Assembly (NCBI GenBank): GCA_021784205.1
Contig: JAJXTB010000007.1
Coordinates: forward strand, 1-48,757
Length of the DNA stretch: 48,757 bases
Reading direction: 5' to 3'
Source of the DNA: Actinomycetes bacterium
GTDB lineage: Bacteria; Actinomycetota; Acidimicrobiia; Acidimicrobiales; RAAP-2
Every line of letters begins with the position of its first letter. Positions within the stretch are counted from its first letter, which is position 1. Made by a program: the position numbers and the translations under genes. Of the stretch, positions 24,962 through 34,889 are shown piece by piece. Under the pieces are notes generated by a model. It did no database searches. It was not told the origin of the DNA and saw only the letters and a list, made by a program, of their open reading frames with translations.

Positions 24962-26203
24962 TTACGACGCCCAGGGTGCGCGCTCGATCGCTTCGACCAC
25001 GCTCGTCGGCCTTTCGAGGAGCGCTTTGGCGAGCATCAGGGCCCTCGGACTGCTCAGTGCGACGATCCCGGTAACGACGCCGCCGCGGTGATAGAGCGCG
25101 AGCCAGCGCCCAGTCTCGAGGTCGCCGTGGACCCGGGTCACGTCGTCAGTGGGATCCGGGTGTCCCAGCATCTGGATCTTCTTGCCGTATTGGTCTGACC
25201 AGAAGTACGGGACCAAGACGCCGGCGTCGTGCTCACCGGTGAGCCACGCCCGCGCCAAGGTCGCGGCGTGGTCGTTGGCGACCTGCCAGTGCTCCATTCG
25301 CGCGACGCTCGAACCGACCGGCCCCGACCACGCGAAGCGAGCCACGTCACCAATGGCCGCGATCCCTGGCGCCGCCTGCAGTGCACCATCGACGACCACG
25401 CCGTTGTCAAGTCGCAAGCCCGAGTCGACCAGCCAGTCCACATTCGGAATCGCCCCGACCCCCGCGATCACGACCGATGCGACGACGTCCTCCGCTCCGT
25501 CGATGCGCAGTCGCAGCGCGTCGCCCTCGACGACCACGTCCTTGATCTGCTGACTGGAGCGAAGCTCGACCCCAGCGGCCATGGCGAGGCCCTCCAGCCA
25601 CGACGAGACTTCGGCGCCCAGCACGGTGAGCAGAGGACGTGCGGCAACCTCCAAGACGATCGCGCGATACCCCCGCTTGGTGAGCGACGTCGCCACTTCG
25701 GCGCCAATGAACCCGCCGCCGATGATGGCTACCGTCGCTCCCGGGACGACGCGCGCCAGGTCGGCGTTGAGACTGGTCACGTCGTCAATGGTGCGAAGCG
25801 CGTGCACGCGCTCACCCGCAGTTGTCGCCAATCGCCGGGCACGCGTGCCCGTGGCGATCGCGATGTGCGTGGCGGCGACGCGCTCGCCGCCAGCCAACTG
25901 GACCTCGCGGCGCTCGACGTCGAGCCCCGTCGCCGCCACGCCCAGGCGCCAAGTCACGTCGTGCGGCGAACCCGGGTGCACGAGGGTCGTGTCGTCAAGC
26001 GCCACGACGCCCGCCAGGACTTGTTTGGACAGCGGCGGTCGATCATAGGGCTGATGCCGCTCGTCGCCGATCACGGTCACGGCCCCCCGGTAGCCGTCAC
26101 GGCGCAGAGCCTCCACCAGGCGCCACCCCGCGAGACCGGCGCCAACGACCACGACGTGGCTCGAAGCGTCGAGCCGCGCTATCGGCTGAAGGTCGCCAGC
26201 CAT
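24962..26203 (-). CDS. NAD(P)H:ferredoxin reductase-like flavoprotein
   Basis: A 413-residue pyridine nucleotide-disulfide oxidoreductase-type protein of the rubredoxin/putidaredoxin reductase family. FAD motif VVVGAGLAGWRLVEALRRDG (near 16-35), YDRPPLSKQVLAG, NAD motif VAIIGGGFIGAEVATSL (near 143-160) and AAIGDVARF near 283 are all present. The ATG at 26203 marks the start of homology and overlaps the upstream MBL gene by 25 bases. It would pass electrons from NAD(P)H to a ferredoxin for a P450 or dioxygenase, none of which is in the window. Confidence 0.86.
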   Translation of the reverse strand: MAGDLQPIARLDASSHVVVVGAGLAGWRLVEALRRDGYRGAVTVIGDERHQPYDRPPLSKQVLAGVVALDDTTLVHPGSPHDVTWRLGVAATGLDVERREVQLAGGERVAATHIAIATGTRARRLATTAGERVHALRTIDDVTSLNADLARVVPGATVAIIGGGFIGAEVATSLTKRGYRAIVLEVAARPLLTVLGAEVSSWLEGLAMAAGVELRSSQQIKDVVVEGDALRLRIDGAEDVVASVVIAGVGAIPNVDWLVDSGLRLDNGVVVDGALQAAPGIAAIGDVARFAWSGPVGSSVARMEHWQVANDHAATLARAWLTGEHDAGVLVPYFWSDQYGKKIQMLGHPDPTDDVTRVHGDLETGRWLALYHRGGVVTGIVALSSPRALMLAKALLERPTSVVEAIERAPWAS

Positions 26204-26892
26204 TGCGATGCCGTCATCGGGGCGAGGACCGCGTTGTCGCGGCGGATGTCGTCCAGCTGCGCCGTTGGTGCGTCGGCGTAGCGGTGACCGGGATACAGCC
26301 AGGTCGTCCCGTCCAGGCCGGCCAGGCGACTCGTGAGGGTGCGGTACATCTCGGCGGGGTTCGAGCCGGGCAGGTCGGTCCTGCCACAGCCGTCGATGAA
26401 GAGCGTGTCGCCACTGATCAGCCGGTCGCTGACCAGCGCGCACTGACTGCCCGGGGTATGGCCCGGCGTGTGCAGCAGGGAGATCTCGATCGCCCCCACC
26501 CTGAGCGTGTCGCCGGACTCGTGCTCGACCAGGCTGGCGCGCTCCACACCCGATCCCTTGGTGACCCAGGTTGACTCGCTCGACTGCACGTGAACCGGCA
26601 CATCGGTCACTGCGAGTAGCTCGCTCGTCCCCTCGATGTGGTGGCCTACGAGGGTCCCACCCGCGTGGTCGGCGTGGTAGTGGGTCAAGACGACTCCGCG
26701 CACCGTCATGCCGTCAGCCTCGAGGGACTGCAGCAACTCGCGGGGCCGGTAGGCGGGGTCGAACAGAACGGCATCGCCGGTCTCACGGTCACCCACCGCG
26801 TAGACGTAGTTGACCATCGCGGTCGCCACGGGATCGCCAACCGCGAAGTCCACGCCCGCGAGGAGCTGACGGAAGTAGAGGCGCTCAGTCAC
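26179..26892 (-). CDS. MBL-fold hydrolase, glyoxalase II/persulfide dioxygenase-like
   Basis: A 237-residue metallo-beta-lactamase fold protein. Metal ligands are visible in HYHADHAGG (H71, H73, D75, H76), HTPGHTPGS and SGDTLFIDGCGRTDLPGS. The last motif resembles ETHE1-type persulfide dioxygenases as well as glyoxalase II. The GTG start (26892) overlaps the xseB stop; the reductase gene overlaps its own end. The pairing with a flavoprotein reductase could mean sulfur oxidation, but thiolester hydrolysis is equally possible. Confidence 0.83.
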   Translation of the reverse strand: MTERLYFRQLLAGVDFAVGDPVATAMVNYVYAVGDRETGDAVLFDPAYRPRELLQSLEADGMTVRGVVLTHYHADHAGGTLVGHHIEGTSELLAVTDVPVHVQSSESTWVTKGSGVERASLVEHESGDTLRVGAIEISLLHTPGHTPGSQCALVSDRLISGDTLFIDGCGRTDLPGSNPAEMYRTLTSRLAGLDGTTWLYPGHRYADAPTAQLDDIRRDNAVLAPMTASQWLATFSR

Positions 26893-27097
26893 CCTGCTCG
26901 CCGACTCGAGCGATGCGCGGCGCCAGCTCCTCAACCTTGGACTTGGTCGAGCTCAGTCGGGCCTCCAACTCCTCGATGATGGCAGTCGCCCTCGCCAGTT
27001 TCTCGATCAAGTCATCGACGGAGACCTCGCCCTCGTCGAACGACGCGACGATGGCGTTGAGTTCACTCGCGGCCTCGTTCCATCCACCCACTGTCAT
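26885..27097 (-). CDS. xseB: Exodeoxyribonuclease VII small subunit
   Basis: A 70-residue coiled-coil protein of the usual XseB size; the helix LNAIVASFDEGEVSVDDLIEKLARA is characteristic. It binds the large subunit to form exonuclease VII, which trims single-stranded DNA from both ends. It overlaps xseA by 4 bases, as in most genomes. Confidence 0.9.
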   Translation of the reverse strand: MTVGGWNEAASELNAIVASFDEGEVSVDDLIEKLARATAIIEELEARLSSTKSKVEELAPRIARVGEQGD

Positions 27098-28365
27098 CCG
27101 GCCTTCTCCTCTCGCGTCGATATCGACGCAGTCAACTCACCGTCGCTTACCCGGATTACGACGCCGTCGCCCGTCACCACGTCTCGTACGCTACGGACAA
27201 TCGAGCCGCCTGGCTTCGACACGATCGACCACCCCTGGTCGAGCCGTCGTTGTGGGTCATAGGCCTGCAACAGGCGGTGGACGGTCTCGAGCCACCGATC
27301 CGCCCGGTCGAAGGTATAGCGCACGGCGAGGTCCAGTCGTTCGCGCGTCGCGACCAGATGGCGTTGCTCGGCTCGCAGCCGGTCACGCACCGCGAAGATC
27401 ATCGTCCGTCGGCGCTCGCCCAGGAACTCCGTCGCCTCTTCGACGATCGACTCGGTCGCTTCGATCACCCGGCGAGCCGGCTCGGCGACGTTGCGCCGGT
27501 GCCATTCGTCGACGATCTCGACCAGATCCTCGCCCAGTTTCGTCGGCGTGATGGCACTGGTGTGGGCCACGAGGTCGGCCACCGCCTCATCGCCCGTGTG
27601 CCCGATCCCGGTGTAGACGGGTGTACGGGCCGCCGCGATGGCGCGCGCGACGCGTTCGTCGTCAAAGCACGCGAGGTCGCCCCGTGATCCGCCGCCGCGC
27701 ACGATGCAGATGACATCGAGGCCCTCGTCGTCGAGTCGCTGCACCGCCGCCACGAGCTGTGCCGGGGCCGCCTCGCCCTGGACGACGGCCGTGACCAGCG
27801 AGATAGCAAAGGAGTACGGCGATCGAAGCAATTGACCGGTGAAGTCACTGAATCCCTCGGTCTGGCGACTGGCGACCAGTCCCACACGCAACGGGACCGG
27901 TGAGACGGGCCGCGAGCGGTTCGACTCGAGCAGTCCCTCGTCACGCAAGCGCGCGATGAGCTCGAGCCGGCGACGCGCGACGTCGCCCAACAGCCCGGCC
28001 ACGTCGATGTCGGTCACGGTGAATCCGATGCGTCCTGACGGCGCGTAGAGGTCGACGTAGCCGAAGAGATTCACGACGGTGCCCGCCTTGAGCGTTACAC
28101 CGTCGTCACTCAGCCGACGCTTGATGACGTTCCACTGCGTCGCCCAACAGTGCGCATTGAGCACGGGCCGTTTGGTGTCTGACGACGAGCCCGCGTCGAC
28201 GAGGTCGACGTAGAGGTGGGATTTCTCGTAGACCTTGGCCACCTCGCCGCGAATCCACCTCGGGTGGCGGCGTCCGTAAGCGGACTCGAGTTGCGCGGTC
28301 AGCAGTTGGTAGAAGGTGCCGACGTCGATGATCTCGCGTTGATCGGCTGTTCCTGCGTCAGTCAC
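27094..28365 (-). CDS. xseA: Exodeoxyribonuclease VII large subunit
   Basis: A 423-residue protein with an N-terminal OB fold (about 10-110, FYQLLTAQLESAYGRRHPRWIRGEVAKVYEKS), the catalytic core (VCIVRGGGSRGDLACFDDERVARAIAAARTPVYTGIGHTGDEAVADLVAH) and a long helical C-terminus. It degrades single-stranded DNA in mismatch and damage repair. The GTG start lies six bases after TAGCCT (minus strand, 28372-28377), fitting a leaderless transcript that also covers xseB. Confidence 0.93.
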   Translation of the reverse strand: MTDAGTADQREIIDVGTFYQLLTAQLESAYGRRHPRWIRGEVAKVYEKSHLYVDLVDAGSSSDTKRPVLNAHCWATQWNVIKRRLSDDGVTLKAGTVVNLFGYVDLYAPSGRIGFTVTDIDVAGLLGDVARRRLELIARLRDEGLLESNRSRPVSPVPLRVGLVASRQTEGFSDFTGQLLRSPYSFAISLVTAVVQGEAAPAQLVAAVQRLDDEGLDVICIVRGGGSRGDLACFDDERVARAIAAARTPVYTGIGHTGDEAVADLVAHTSAITPTKLGEDLVEIVDEWHRRNVAEPARRVIEATESIVEEATEFLGERRRTMIFAVRDRLRAEQRHLVATRERLDLAVRYTFDRADRWLETVHRLLQAYDPQRRLDQGWSIVSKPGGSIVRSVRDVVTGDGVVIRVSDGELTASISTREEKAG

Positions 28366-28371
28366 GTGGCG

Positions 28372-28377
28372 AGGCTA
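28372..28377 (-). promoter_or_regulatory. -10 box of the xseA-xseB operon
   Basis: TAGCCT on the minus strand ends six bases before the GTG of xseA. Confidence 0.42.
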
Positions 28378-28439
28378 TCGCTCCGGTGTGTCGCCCAACG
28401 CGGTTGTGAGGCCGTGATCGCGTATGTCAAACTGGAACC

Positions 28440-28798
<359 letters not shown>

Positions 28799-28836
28799 CT
28801 ACGCACGACCCGTCCGCGCTCGCAACGCGTGCACCG

Positions 28837-28842
28837 TAGGCT
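28837..28842 (+). promoter_or_regulatory. -10 box before the RecB-like nuclease gene
   Basis: TAGGCT ends six bases before the GTG start at 28849. Confidence 0.4.
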
Positions 28843-28848
28843 TTCGCC

Positions 28849-30546
28849 GTGACGGACTTCCTACGAGGTGACGAGATCGCCGCCTGCGTGCACCGTGTGG
28901 CGCTCAGCCGTGGTGAGCCCTACGACTTCGATCGGCCACGCACGGCACCGGAACACGAGCGACGACGTCGCGACGCCGAGAAGCTCCGCCGCGCCGTCGT
29001 CTCTGATCTCATCGAACTGCACCCCGAGAGCGTGGTCGTCGACTCCTCGGTCGCCACCATGGAGGCGATCCACGGGGGCGCCCCGCTCATCCTCGGACCA
29101 CGGCTCCCCGGCGACGGCGAGGCGCTTCGCCGCGCGCAGGTGCAGGCACTCGTGCGCGTTGGCCGGGTCGGCGTCCGCTACGCCTATGCACCCGTGTTGA
29201 TCAAGAATAACGAGCTCGTCGAGAGTGCGTCGACCCGCCGAACGCTCGTGGGATCCCTCGCACGGATCGCCCCGTCCGAGGCCACGTTTCGCAACGGGGT
29301 CGGCGTGCGGTCGAACCCGTCAACCCTGCGAAATGGGCTCGCGCTCTCCCACGCCCTTCGAGTCCTCGAGACGCTCGGCGTGGTCGACCCCGACGCCCGG
29401 GGCGCGGTCGTCGATCGTCACCGCGAGGTCTGGTGGTTCGACCTCGGCACCACGAACTACCCCCGCTTCAACCTCGCCGCCTACCAGCGCTACTACGAGG
29501 AACGGCTCGAAGTGGTACGCGCGCACGAACGGTGGCGCGCCGGCGCGGGTCCATTCCCCACGGCACCCTACTGGCACCGAGAATGCCTCGACTGTCCCTA
29601 CGGCGAGCCGTGTGGCCGCGAGCTCGACGACCGTGACGACGTCTCGCTCACCCGGTTCACGACGTTCGACCAGCAGCTGACCCTGCGCGAGCACGGCGTG
29701 ACCACGAGGCGGTCGCTCGCTCGGCTCGACCCGGTGGCCGCCCGTCAGCGGTCGGGCCCCGCGAACAACGATGATCGCCCTGAGGCTCACATCGCGCGCG
29801 TCATCAATCACCTCGACGAGTTGATCTACCGGGCTCGGGCCCACGAGCGCGGTCCCCTGCGCATCGTGGATCCCGAGCGCGTGGGCTCACCGACCGGCGA
29901 CGTCGAGGTCGACATCGACACCGAGAGCTACGGCGACGCGACCTATCTGTGGGGAGCGCTCGTCACGACGTACGTACCGGTAGAGGGCGTCCAAGACGGG
30001 TACGTCGCCTTCGTCAACTGGGACGATCGGTCCCCGGGCGCCGAAGCCCGACTCTTCGCCGAATTTTGGCGGTGGTTCGACGACCTCCGCCAGCGCTGCT
30101 GGGACCAGGGCCGACGCCTCACGGCCTACTGCTTCTGGGCCCAGGCCGAAGACGGGGCGATGAACCGCGCCGTGGACGATCCCCAACCCGGCGGACCGAC
30201 GCGCGAGGACCTCGACGAGTTCCGCCTCGCCACGCCGACGAGCTGGATCGACCTGCACCACCTCGCCAAGTCCCAGATCCAAACGGACGGGCCGATCGGC
30301 CTCAAGGTCTTGGCCGGCCTCGCGGGCTTCACGTGGCGCGATCCCAATCCGAGCGGCGAGGCGTCGATGTTGTGGTACGAGGTGGCGATGACGTCGGGCG
30401 ACGAGGCCGCGAGTTCGCGTGCCCGGCTGCTGGCCTACAACGAGGACGATTGCCGTGCGACCCGAGCACTTCGACTCTGGCTGAATGGCCCGGCCCGATC
30501 CCTCGCCCACCGCGACGACTTCGAGGGGGTCGGCGACCGTCATTAG
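28849..30546 (+). CDS. TM0106-family RecB-like nuclease with RNase H-like domain
   Basis: A 565-residue protein. The N-terminal half resembles a RecB-type PD-(D/E)xK nuclease with a Cys cluster (CLDCPYGEPC, near 244-253) that may hold an iron-sulfur cluster. The C-terminal half starts at VDIDTESYGDATYLWG (near 344) and has YNEDDCRATRALRLWL near its end, which are the metal-ligand patterns of a DEDD/RNase H-like (YprB-like) domain. Such proteins are common in actinobacteria, and their role in DNA repair or RNA processing is not settled. Confidence 0.85.
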   Translation: MTDFLRGDEIAACVHRVALSRGEPYDFDRPRTAPEHERRRRDAEKLRRAVVSDLIELHPESVVVDSSVATMEAIHGGAPLILGPRLPGDGEALRRAQVQALVRVGRVGVRYAYAPVLIKNNELVESASTRRTLVGSLARIAPSEATFRNGVGVRSNPSTLRNGLALSHALRVLETLGVVDPDARGAVVDRHREVWWFDLGTTNYPRFNLAAYQRYYEERLEVVRAHERWRAGAGPFPTAPYWHRECLDCPYGEPCGRELDDRDDVSLTRFTTFDQQLTLREHGVTTRRSLARLDPVAARQRSGPANNDDRPEAHIARVINHLDELIYRARAHERGPLRIVDPERVGSPTGDVEVDIDTESYGDATYLWGALVTTYVPVEGVQDGYVAFVNWDDRSPGAEARLFAEFWRWFDDLRQRCWDQGRRLTAYCFWAQAEDGAMNRAVDDPQPGGPTREDLDEFRLATPTSWIDLHHLAKSQIQTDGPIGLKVLAGLAGFTWRDPNPSGEASMLWYEVAMTSGDEAASSRARLLAYNEDDCRATRALRLWLNGPARSLAHRDDFEGVGDRH

Positions 30547-30549
30547 CAT
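30544..30549 (+). promoter_or_regulatory. -10 box of the ABC exporter operon
   Basis: TAGCAT ends six bases before the GTG start at 30556 and overlaps the end of the preceding gene. Confidence 0.4.
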
Positions 30550-30555
30550 GATGAC

Positions 30556-32037
30556 GTGGCCGAACATCCCCTGATCGACACGTTCGCGGGTCGGTCGCGA
30601 CTGATCGGCGTGGGGGCGACAATCGTCGGCTTTTCGGGTGCATTGTTGAGTGCGCTCGGGGTGTCAGCCATTGCCCACGGCGCCATCACGCGAGGGGTGC
30701 TGCTCGTGCTCATCGCGCTGCTCGCACGCTGGCTCGTCGCCACGGGCACCGATGTCTGGGCGGCCTTCACCACCCGCGTGATCCGAGACCGCTGGCGGCG
30801 CACCGTGATCGACCAGCTGGTCCTACCGCGACCCGAGGGCGAGCGGGGACGTCGTGACCTCGCCCTCGCCATCGACAACGCCGCCGCCGGGCCGTCCCTC
30901 GTGGTGGTGGGAGCGAGTGCTCGGAGCGCCGCTCTCGGTGTCGTCGTCATCTGGCTCGCCGCCGGCTGGCTGAGCGCAGGCATCGTCGTGGTCTTGCTCG
31001 CGATCGCCGTGCCCCTCTACCAGCGAGCCGGGCGTCGCAGTGCCGCGTTGACGAGCGACTACAACCAGCGCCGCGACGCGCTCGAGCGCCGCCAACTCGA
31101 GATGCTCCAGCACTCCCCCGAATTGCGGGCACTGGGTGCGGTGCACTACGGCGCCGACGAAATCGCCGCGGTCAGTGACACTGAGCATCGCGCAGCGATC
31201 CGAACGATCCGCGTGGCGCTCGAATCGTCACTGGTCACCGAGTTCCTGAGCGGCGTATCGATCGGCCTCGTGGCGATGGTGGTGGGGTTCAGTCTGCTGC
31301 GGGGCTCGATCTCGCTCAACCGCGCGCTCATCGCCGTACTCATCGCGAGTGAGCTCTTCGGCTACGTCCGCCGCTTCGGCGTGGAGTTCCACCGACGCGA
31401 TGACATGGCCATCTCCCACGCAATCCTTCGCCAGGCAACGACCTCGCCACTGGCTAGCACCGGTCCGCTCCTCGATGCCCGGTCCCTCGTCACCGAGGCC
31501 CGCGCAGAACCGATCACCCTCACCCTCGAACCGGGCGAGCGACTGCTCGTGACTGGGCCGTCCGGAGTCGGAAAGACCACCCTCGCGCACACCCTCATCG
31601 GCTGGCGACGCGCGGTGTCGGGCACCGTCCACCGATGTGCCGGCGTGCTCGCCGTGGTGAGCCCCGCCTCGGCGCTGTTCGACGGCTCACTCTGGGATAA
31701 TCTCACCCTCGGCCGCGACCTGACCGAGTCCGTCGTCCGCTCGATGCTCGACGAGCTGGGACTCACCGGTCCGCGCTTCGAGGACCTCTCGGTGCCGTTA
31801 CTCGCCGACGGCGAGGGGCTGAGCGCCGGGGAGCGGGTTCGGCTCGTCCTGGCGCGGGCCACGCTGGCCGAGCCCGCGCTCCTCGTCGTCGACGACATCG
31901 CGGGGGTCCTCGACGGTGCCAATCGCGAGCGAGTCACCCGCCTGCTCGAGCGGCTGAGGACACTGAGCGTCCTCGAGGTGAGCGTCGACGCCCCCCTGCT
32001 CGAGCGGTTTGACCAGCGAATCGAACTTCGTCCATGA
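30556..32037 (+). CDS. ABC exporter half-transporter with degenerate ATPase site (CydD-like)
   Basis: A 493-residue fusion of a membrane domain (about 5-6 hydrophobic segments, residues 15-275) and a nucleotide-binding domain. Walker A is GPSGVGKT (334-341), the signature LSAGE (422-426), and Walker B ends in D446-D447 where a Glu is usual. The switch (H-loop) region reads EVSVDAP without His, and no Q-loop Gln is seen in VVSPASALF. This is therefore the catalytically weak half of a heterodimer. The next gene overlaps by 4 bases and encodes the partner. The pair resembles CydD/CydC-type thiol exporters, but the cargo is not certain. Confidence 0.83.
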   Translation: MAEHPLIDTFAGRSRLIGVGATIVGFSGALLSALGVSAIAHGAITRGVLLVLIALLARWLVATGTDVWAAFTTRVIRDRWRRTVIDQLVLPRPEGERGRRDLALAIDNAAAGPSLVVVGASARSAALGVVVIWLAAGWLSAGIVVVLLAIAVPLYQRAGRRSAALTSDYNQRRDALERRQLEMLQHSPELRALGAVHYGADEIAAVSDTEHRAAIRTIRVALESSLVTEFLSGVSIGLVAMVVGFSLLRGSISLNRALIAVLIASELFGYVRRFGVEFHRRDDMAISHAILRQATTSPLASTGPLLDARSLVTEARAEPITLTLEPGERLLVTGPSGVGKTTLAHTLIGWRRAVSGTVHRCAGVLAVVSPASALFDGSLWDNLTLGRDLTESVVRSMLDELGLTGPRFEDLSVPLLADGEGLSAGERVRLVLARATLAEPALLVVDDIAGVLDGANRERVTRLLERLRTLSVLEVSVDAPLLERFDQRIELRP

Positions 32038-33632
32038 GAGCCGATCGCGACCGTCTGCGCCGCTGGATCCAACGGGCCAAGCCCCCCCGCGGCGCGCTGA
32101 TCAAGGCACTCGTCGCCGGGACGATCAGTTCGATCACGGCCCTGGGACTGTTCGTCGGGGCGGTCGCGCTGCTGGTCGTGAGTGCGACACGGCCGGGCCT
32201 TCGAGCCGTCGCGGGCATCCTCATCGTCATCGAGCTCTTCGCATTCCTTCGCTCGCCGATTCGCTTCAACGAGCGGATGAGTGCGCATCGCCTGGGCTTC
32301 GCCGCCGTTTCGCGCTGGCGGCGATGGCTCCTGGTCACCGTCGGACTGTGGTCGGTGCGCCGTTGGCGCGCCTACGCTCGCGGCGACCTCTTGGAACGAG
32401 CACTCCAGGACACCGACGAACTGCAAGACCTGTGGCTTCGATTCGTACTACCGGCAGCGAGTTCACTCGTCGCGCTCGCGGTCGGTGACGTCGTCATCGC
32501 CTGCCTCGCACCCCGGGGTGGCTGGATCGCCGCGGCCGTACTCGTTGCCGTGATCCAGGGCATCGGCGTCGTCGCCCTCGCCGCCTCGGCCGATTCGCTG
32601 ATCGCGGTCGACCGCTGGCTGCGTCGGGCCCGCGGTGAGTTCCGCGCGACACTCGTCGCGCTGAGCACGGTGAGCCCCGAACTGAGCCTCCTCGGCGCTC
32701 GTTCGTTCCTCGACCGGCGCCTGGACGGACCGCGCGAGGCGCTCGCCGGAGCCGAGGCACGGGCGGCACGCCAGCGTCGCCGGTCGGCCCTCGTCGCTCC
32801 GCTGGCCACCGTGGCGGCCGTGATCGCGCTGCGCGGCGTCGCACCGACGAGTGCCCCGGTGTGGACGGTCGTCTCGCTGCTGCTCGCGCTGGCGACCTTC
32901 GACGCACTCAGTGCCATTCGGACGGCCCTGGACACCGCCGTCGCGGTCAGCGCGGCCGCGGAGCGGTTGGAGGAACTCGACGTCGCACCCGCGGTGGCCG
33001 ACGCGCTCTGGCCCTCAGACACCACGGTGCGCGTCGACCGCGTGACGCTTCGTGAGGATGCGCGCACCATCCTCCACGACGGCTCCTTCGAGGTCGCTCC
33101 GGGCCGCCACGTCGCGGTGACCGGCCCGTCGGGCAGCGGCAAGTCCACGCTGTTGCGAGTCCTCGCGGGACTCGACGTCCCTGACGACGGCGTCGTCTCG
33201 ATCGGGCGCACGCCGATCACCGAGATCGGCGAGGACGTGCTTCGCGAGCACGTGGCGTTCGTGCCCGCCGAGACCGGTCTCCTGCGCGGCTACGCGCGCG
33301 ACGTGCTGGCCCTCGGGCGCCGCGTGGTGCGCCCGATTGATGAGGACTTGATCGCCCTGGGCGTCGACGCGGGACCGGCGACGCGCTGGGAGGAGCTGTC
33401 GCGTGGCCAGTCCCAGCGAGTGGCGATCGTGCGCGCGCTCGCCATCGGACCAGACATCGTGATCCTCGACGAACCGACGAGCGGCCTCGGTCGCGAGGAG
33501 ACCGCGGCGGTCATTGGCTTTCTCGCGGCCAGCGGCGCCACGGTGATCGTCGCGACCCACGACGAACAGATCATCGCGTGGAGCGACCTCGTGGTCGACC
33601 TGGGCGGTGGCGCCATCACCACCGCGCAGTGA
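32034..33632 (+). CDS. ABC exporter half-transporter with canonical ATPase (CydC-like)
   Basis: A 532-residue membrane/ATPase fusion. Hydrophobic segments fill residues about 20-300. The nucleotide-binding domain has GPSGSGKS (near 363), signature LSRGQSQRVAIVRALAIGPDIVILDEPTSGLG with the catalytic Glu present, and the H-loop in VIVATHDEQ. It provides the active ATP site of the heterodimer formed with the preceding protein. A cytochrome-bd assembly role (CydDC) is possible, but no cydAB genes are in the window. Confidence 0.85.
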   Translation: MRADRDRLRRWIQRAKPPRGALIKALVAGTISSITALGLFVGAVALLVVSATRPGLRAVAGILIVIELFAFLRSPIRFNERMSAHRLGFAAVSRWRRWLLVTVGLWSVRRWRAYARGDLLERALQDTDELQDLWLRFVLPAASSLVALAVGDVVIACLAPRGGWIAAAVLVAVIQGIGVVALAASADSLIAVDRWLRRARGEFRATLVALSTVSPELSLLGARSFLDRRLDGPREALAGAEARAARQRRRSALVAPLATVAAVIALRGVAPTSAPVWTVVSLLLALATFDALSAIRTALDTAVAVSAAAERLEELDVAPAVADALWPSDTTVRVDRVTLREDARTILHDGSFEVAPGRHVAVTGPSGSGKSTLLRVLAGLDVPDDGVVSIGRTPITEIGEDVLREHVAFVPAETGLLRGYARDVLALGRRVVRPIDEDLIALGVDAGPATRWEELSRGQSQRVAIVRALAIGPDIVILDEPTSGLGREETAAVIGFLAASGATVIVATHDEQIIAWSDLVVDLGGGAITTAQ

Positions 33633-33648
33633 GCCTCGCCAGGCGATT

Positions 33649-34632
33649 TCAACCGTTGATCGTCCGCATGCCGCTTTCGTGATAGCGATCGCCCACCACG
33701 GCACTGCGCGGCACGGCGGCCTCGAGGGCAGCGATGGTCTCGGCGCTCAGCTGCAGATCGCTCGCGCCGATGTTCTCGTAGAGCCACCGGCGACGCTTCG
33801 TGCCCGGGATCGCCACCACGTCCTCGCCGCGGCTCAACACCCAGGCGAGCGCCAGTTGGGCCACGCGCACGTCGAGTCCCGCGGCGATCGACTCCAGGCT
33901 CTGGACGAGTTTCATGTTCTGCTCGTAGGCCTCACCGACGAAACGGGGATGGTGTTTGCGAAAGTCACCATCGGCCGTGCCAGTCCGATTCGCCGCCTCG
34001 TCCGTGAGGAATCCGCGGCCCAGCGGGCTGTAGGCGACGAACCCGATGCCCAGGCGACGGCAGGTGTCGAGCACGCCGTCCTCGGGGTCGCGGGTCCAGA
34101 GCGAGTACTCCGATTGCACGGCCGTGACCGGGTGCACGGCGTGGGCTCGCTCGATGGTCGCCGGTGCTGCCTCGGAGATGCCGAGGAAACGCACCTTGCC
34201 GGCCTCGACCAACGACTTCATCGCGCCCCAGGTCTCCTCGACCGGCACGGTTTGGTCGACTCGATGCTGGTAGTAGAGGTCAATGACGTCCACGCCGAGC
34301 CGAGCGAGCGAGGCGTCACAGGCGGCCACCACGTACTCGGGTCGCCCGTTCACCCCGAGTGACGTGCCATCCTCGGTGCGCTGGTTGCCGAACTTCGTCG
34401 CGAGGACGACCTCGTCACGTCGCGAGGCGATGGCCCGACCGACGAGTCGTTCGTTGGTAAAGGGCCCGTACATGTCAGCCGTGTCGAGGAAGTTCACGCC
34501 CTCGTCCAGGGCCGTGTTGATCACGGCCACCGATTCGGCGTCGTCGCCCACGCCGTAGAACTCGCTCATCCCCATGCAGCCGAGGCCCTGCTGCGAGACT
34601 TCAAGTCCACGACCAAGAATCCGGTGTTCCAT
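33649..34632 (-). CDS. Aldo/keto reductase
   Basis: A 327-residue TIM-barrel oxidoreductase. The tetrad is visible as D in [13 protein letters not shown] in the same motif, K in EVVLATKFG and H in [36 protein letters not shown] near the C-terminus binds NADPH. It is close to the YhdN/IolS-type plant-auxin-like reductases (AKR13-like). GGGGAAG upstream of the ATG is the ribosome site. The physiological aldehyde is unknown. Confidence 0.9.
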   Translation of the reverse strand: MEHRILGRGLEVSQQGLGCMGMSEFYGVGDDAESVAVINTALDEGVNFLDTADMYGPFTNERLVGRAIASRRDEVVLATKFGNQRTEDGTSLGVNGRPEYVVAACDASLARLGVDVIDLYYQHRVDQTVPVEETWGAMKSLVEAGKVRFLGISEAAPATIERAHAVHPVTAVQSEYSLWTRDPEDGVLDTCRRLGIGFVAYSPLGRGFLTDEAANRTGTADGDFRKHHPRFVGEAYEQNMKLVQSLESIAAGLDVRVAQLALAWVLSRGEDVVAIPGTKRRRWLYENIGASDLQLSAETIAALEAAVPRSAVVGDRYHESGMRTING

Positions 34633-34725
34633 CGTTCTTCCCCCTTGTGAATTTGCTCACGATACGGACATTCCAGCGATTTCGTGTTCACCCTACCGGT
34701 CATCGACCCACTATCTTCGTCGTAT

Positions 34726-34782
34726 TGGCTGGGGGGGCCAACTTACGCGAGCCCGCTCGTTTCCTCGTGGAACGAGCGGGCT
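34726..34782. other. Two hairpins in a divergent intergenic region, possible small RNA or attenuator
   Basis: A short hairpin TTGGC...GCCAA with a G-run loop (C-run on the other strand) near 34725-34741 is followed by a perfect 12-bp hairpin (34750-34761 with 34771-34782, 9-base loop) and a T-containing tail. The region lies between two divergent genes, where a terminator has no obvious use unless a small RNA or leader is transcribed through it. Confidence 0.5.
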
Positions 34783-34883
34783 TCGTCGTTCCCGGGACCA
34801 GTGACCTCGCCGCTCGCACCACGGCCGAGCGTCGACCACGTCGGCGATCCTCACCTCGAGCAGCACCAGGCGCGCTCGGGCCG

Positions 34884-34889
34884 TAACGT
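34884..34889 (+). promoter_or_regulatory. -10 box before the hemolysin III gene
   Basis: TAACGT ends six bases before the GTG start at 34896. If this promoter is used, the upstream hairpins are not part of this messenger. Confidence 0.4.

Noticed and set aside
34725..34782. A 6C small RNA on the minus strand
   Set aside because: Only one of the two hairpins has a C-run loop, so the known two-loop pattern is not met; kept only as an unassigned hairpin feature.
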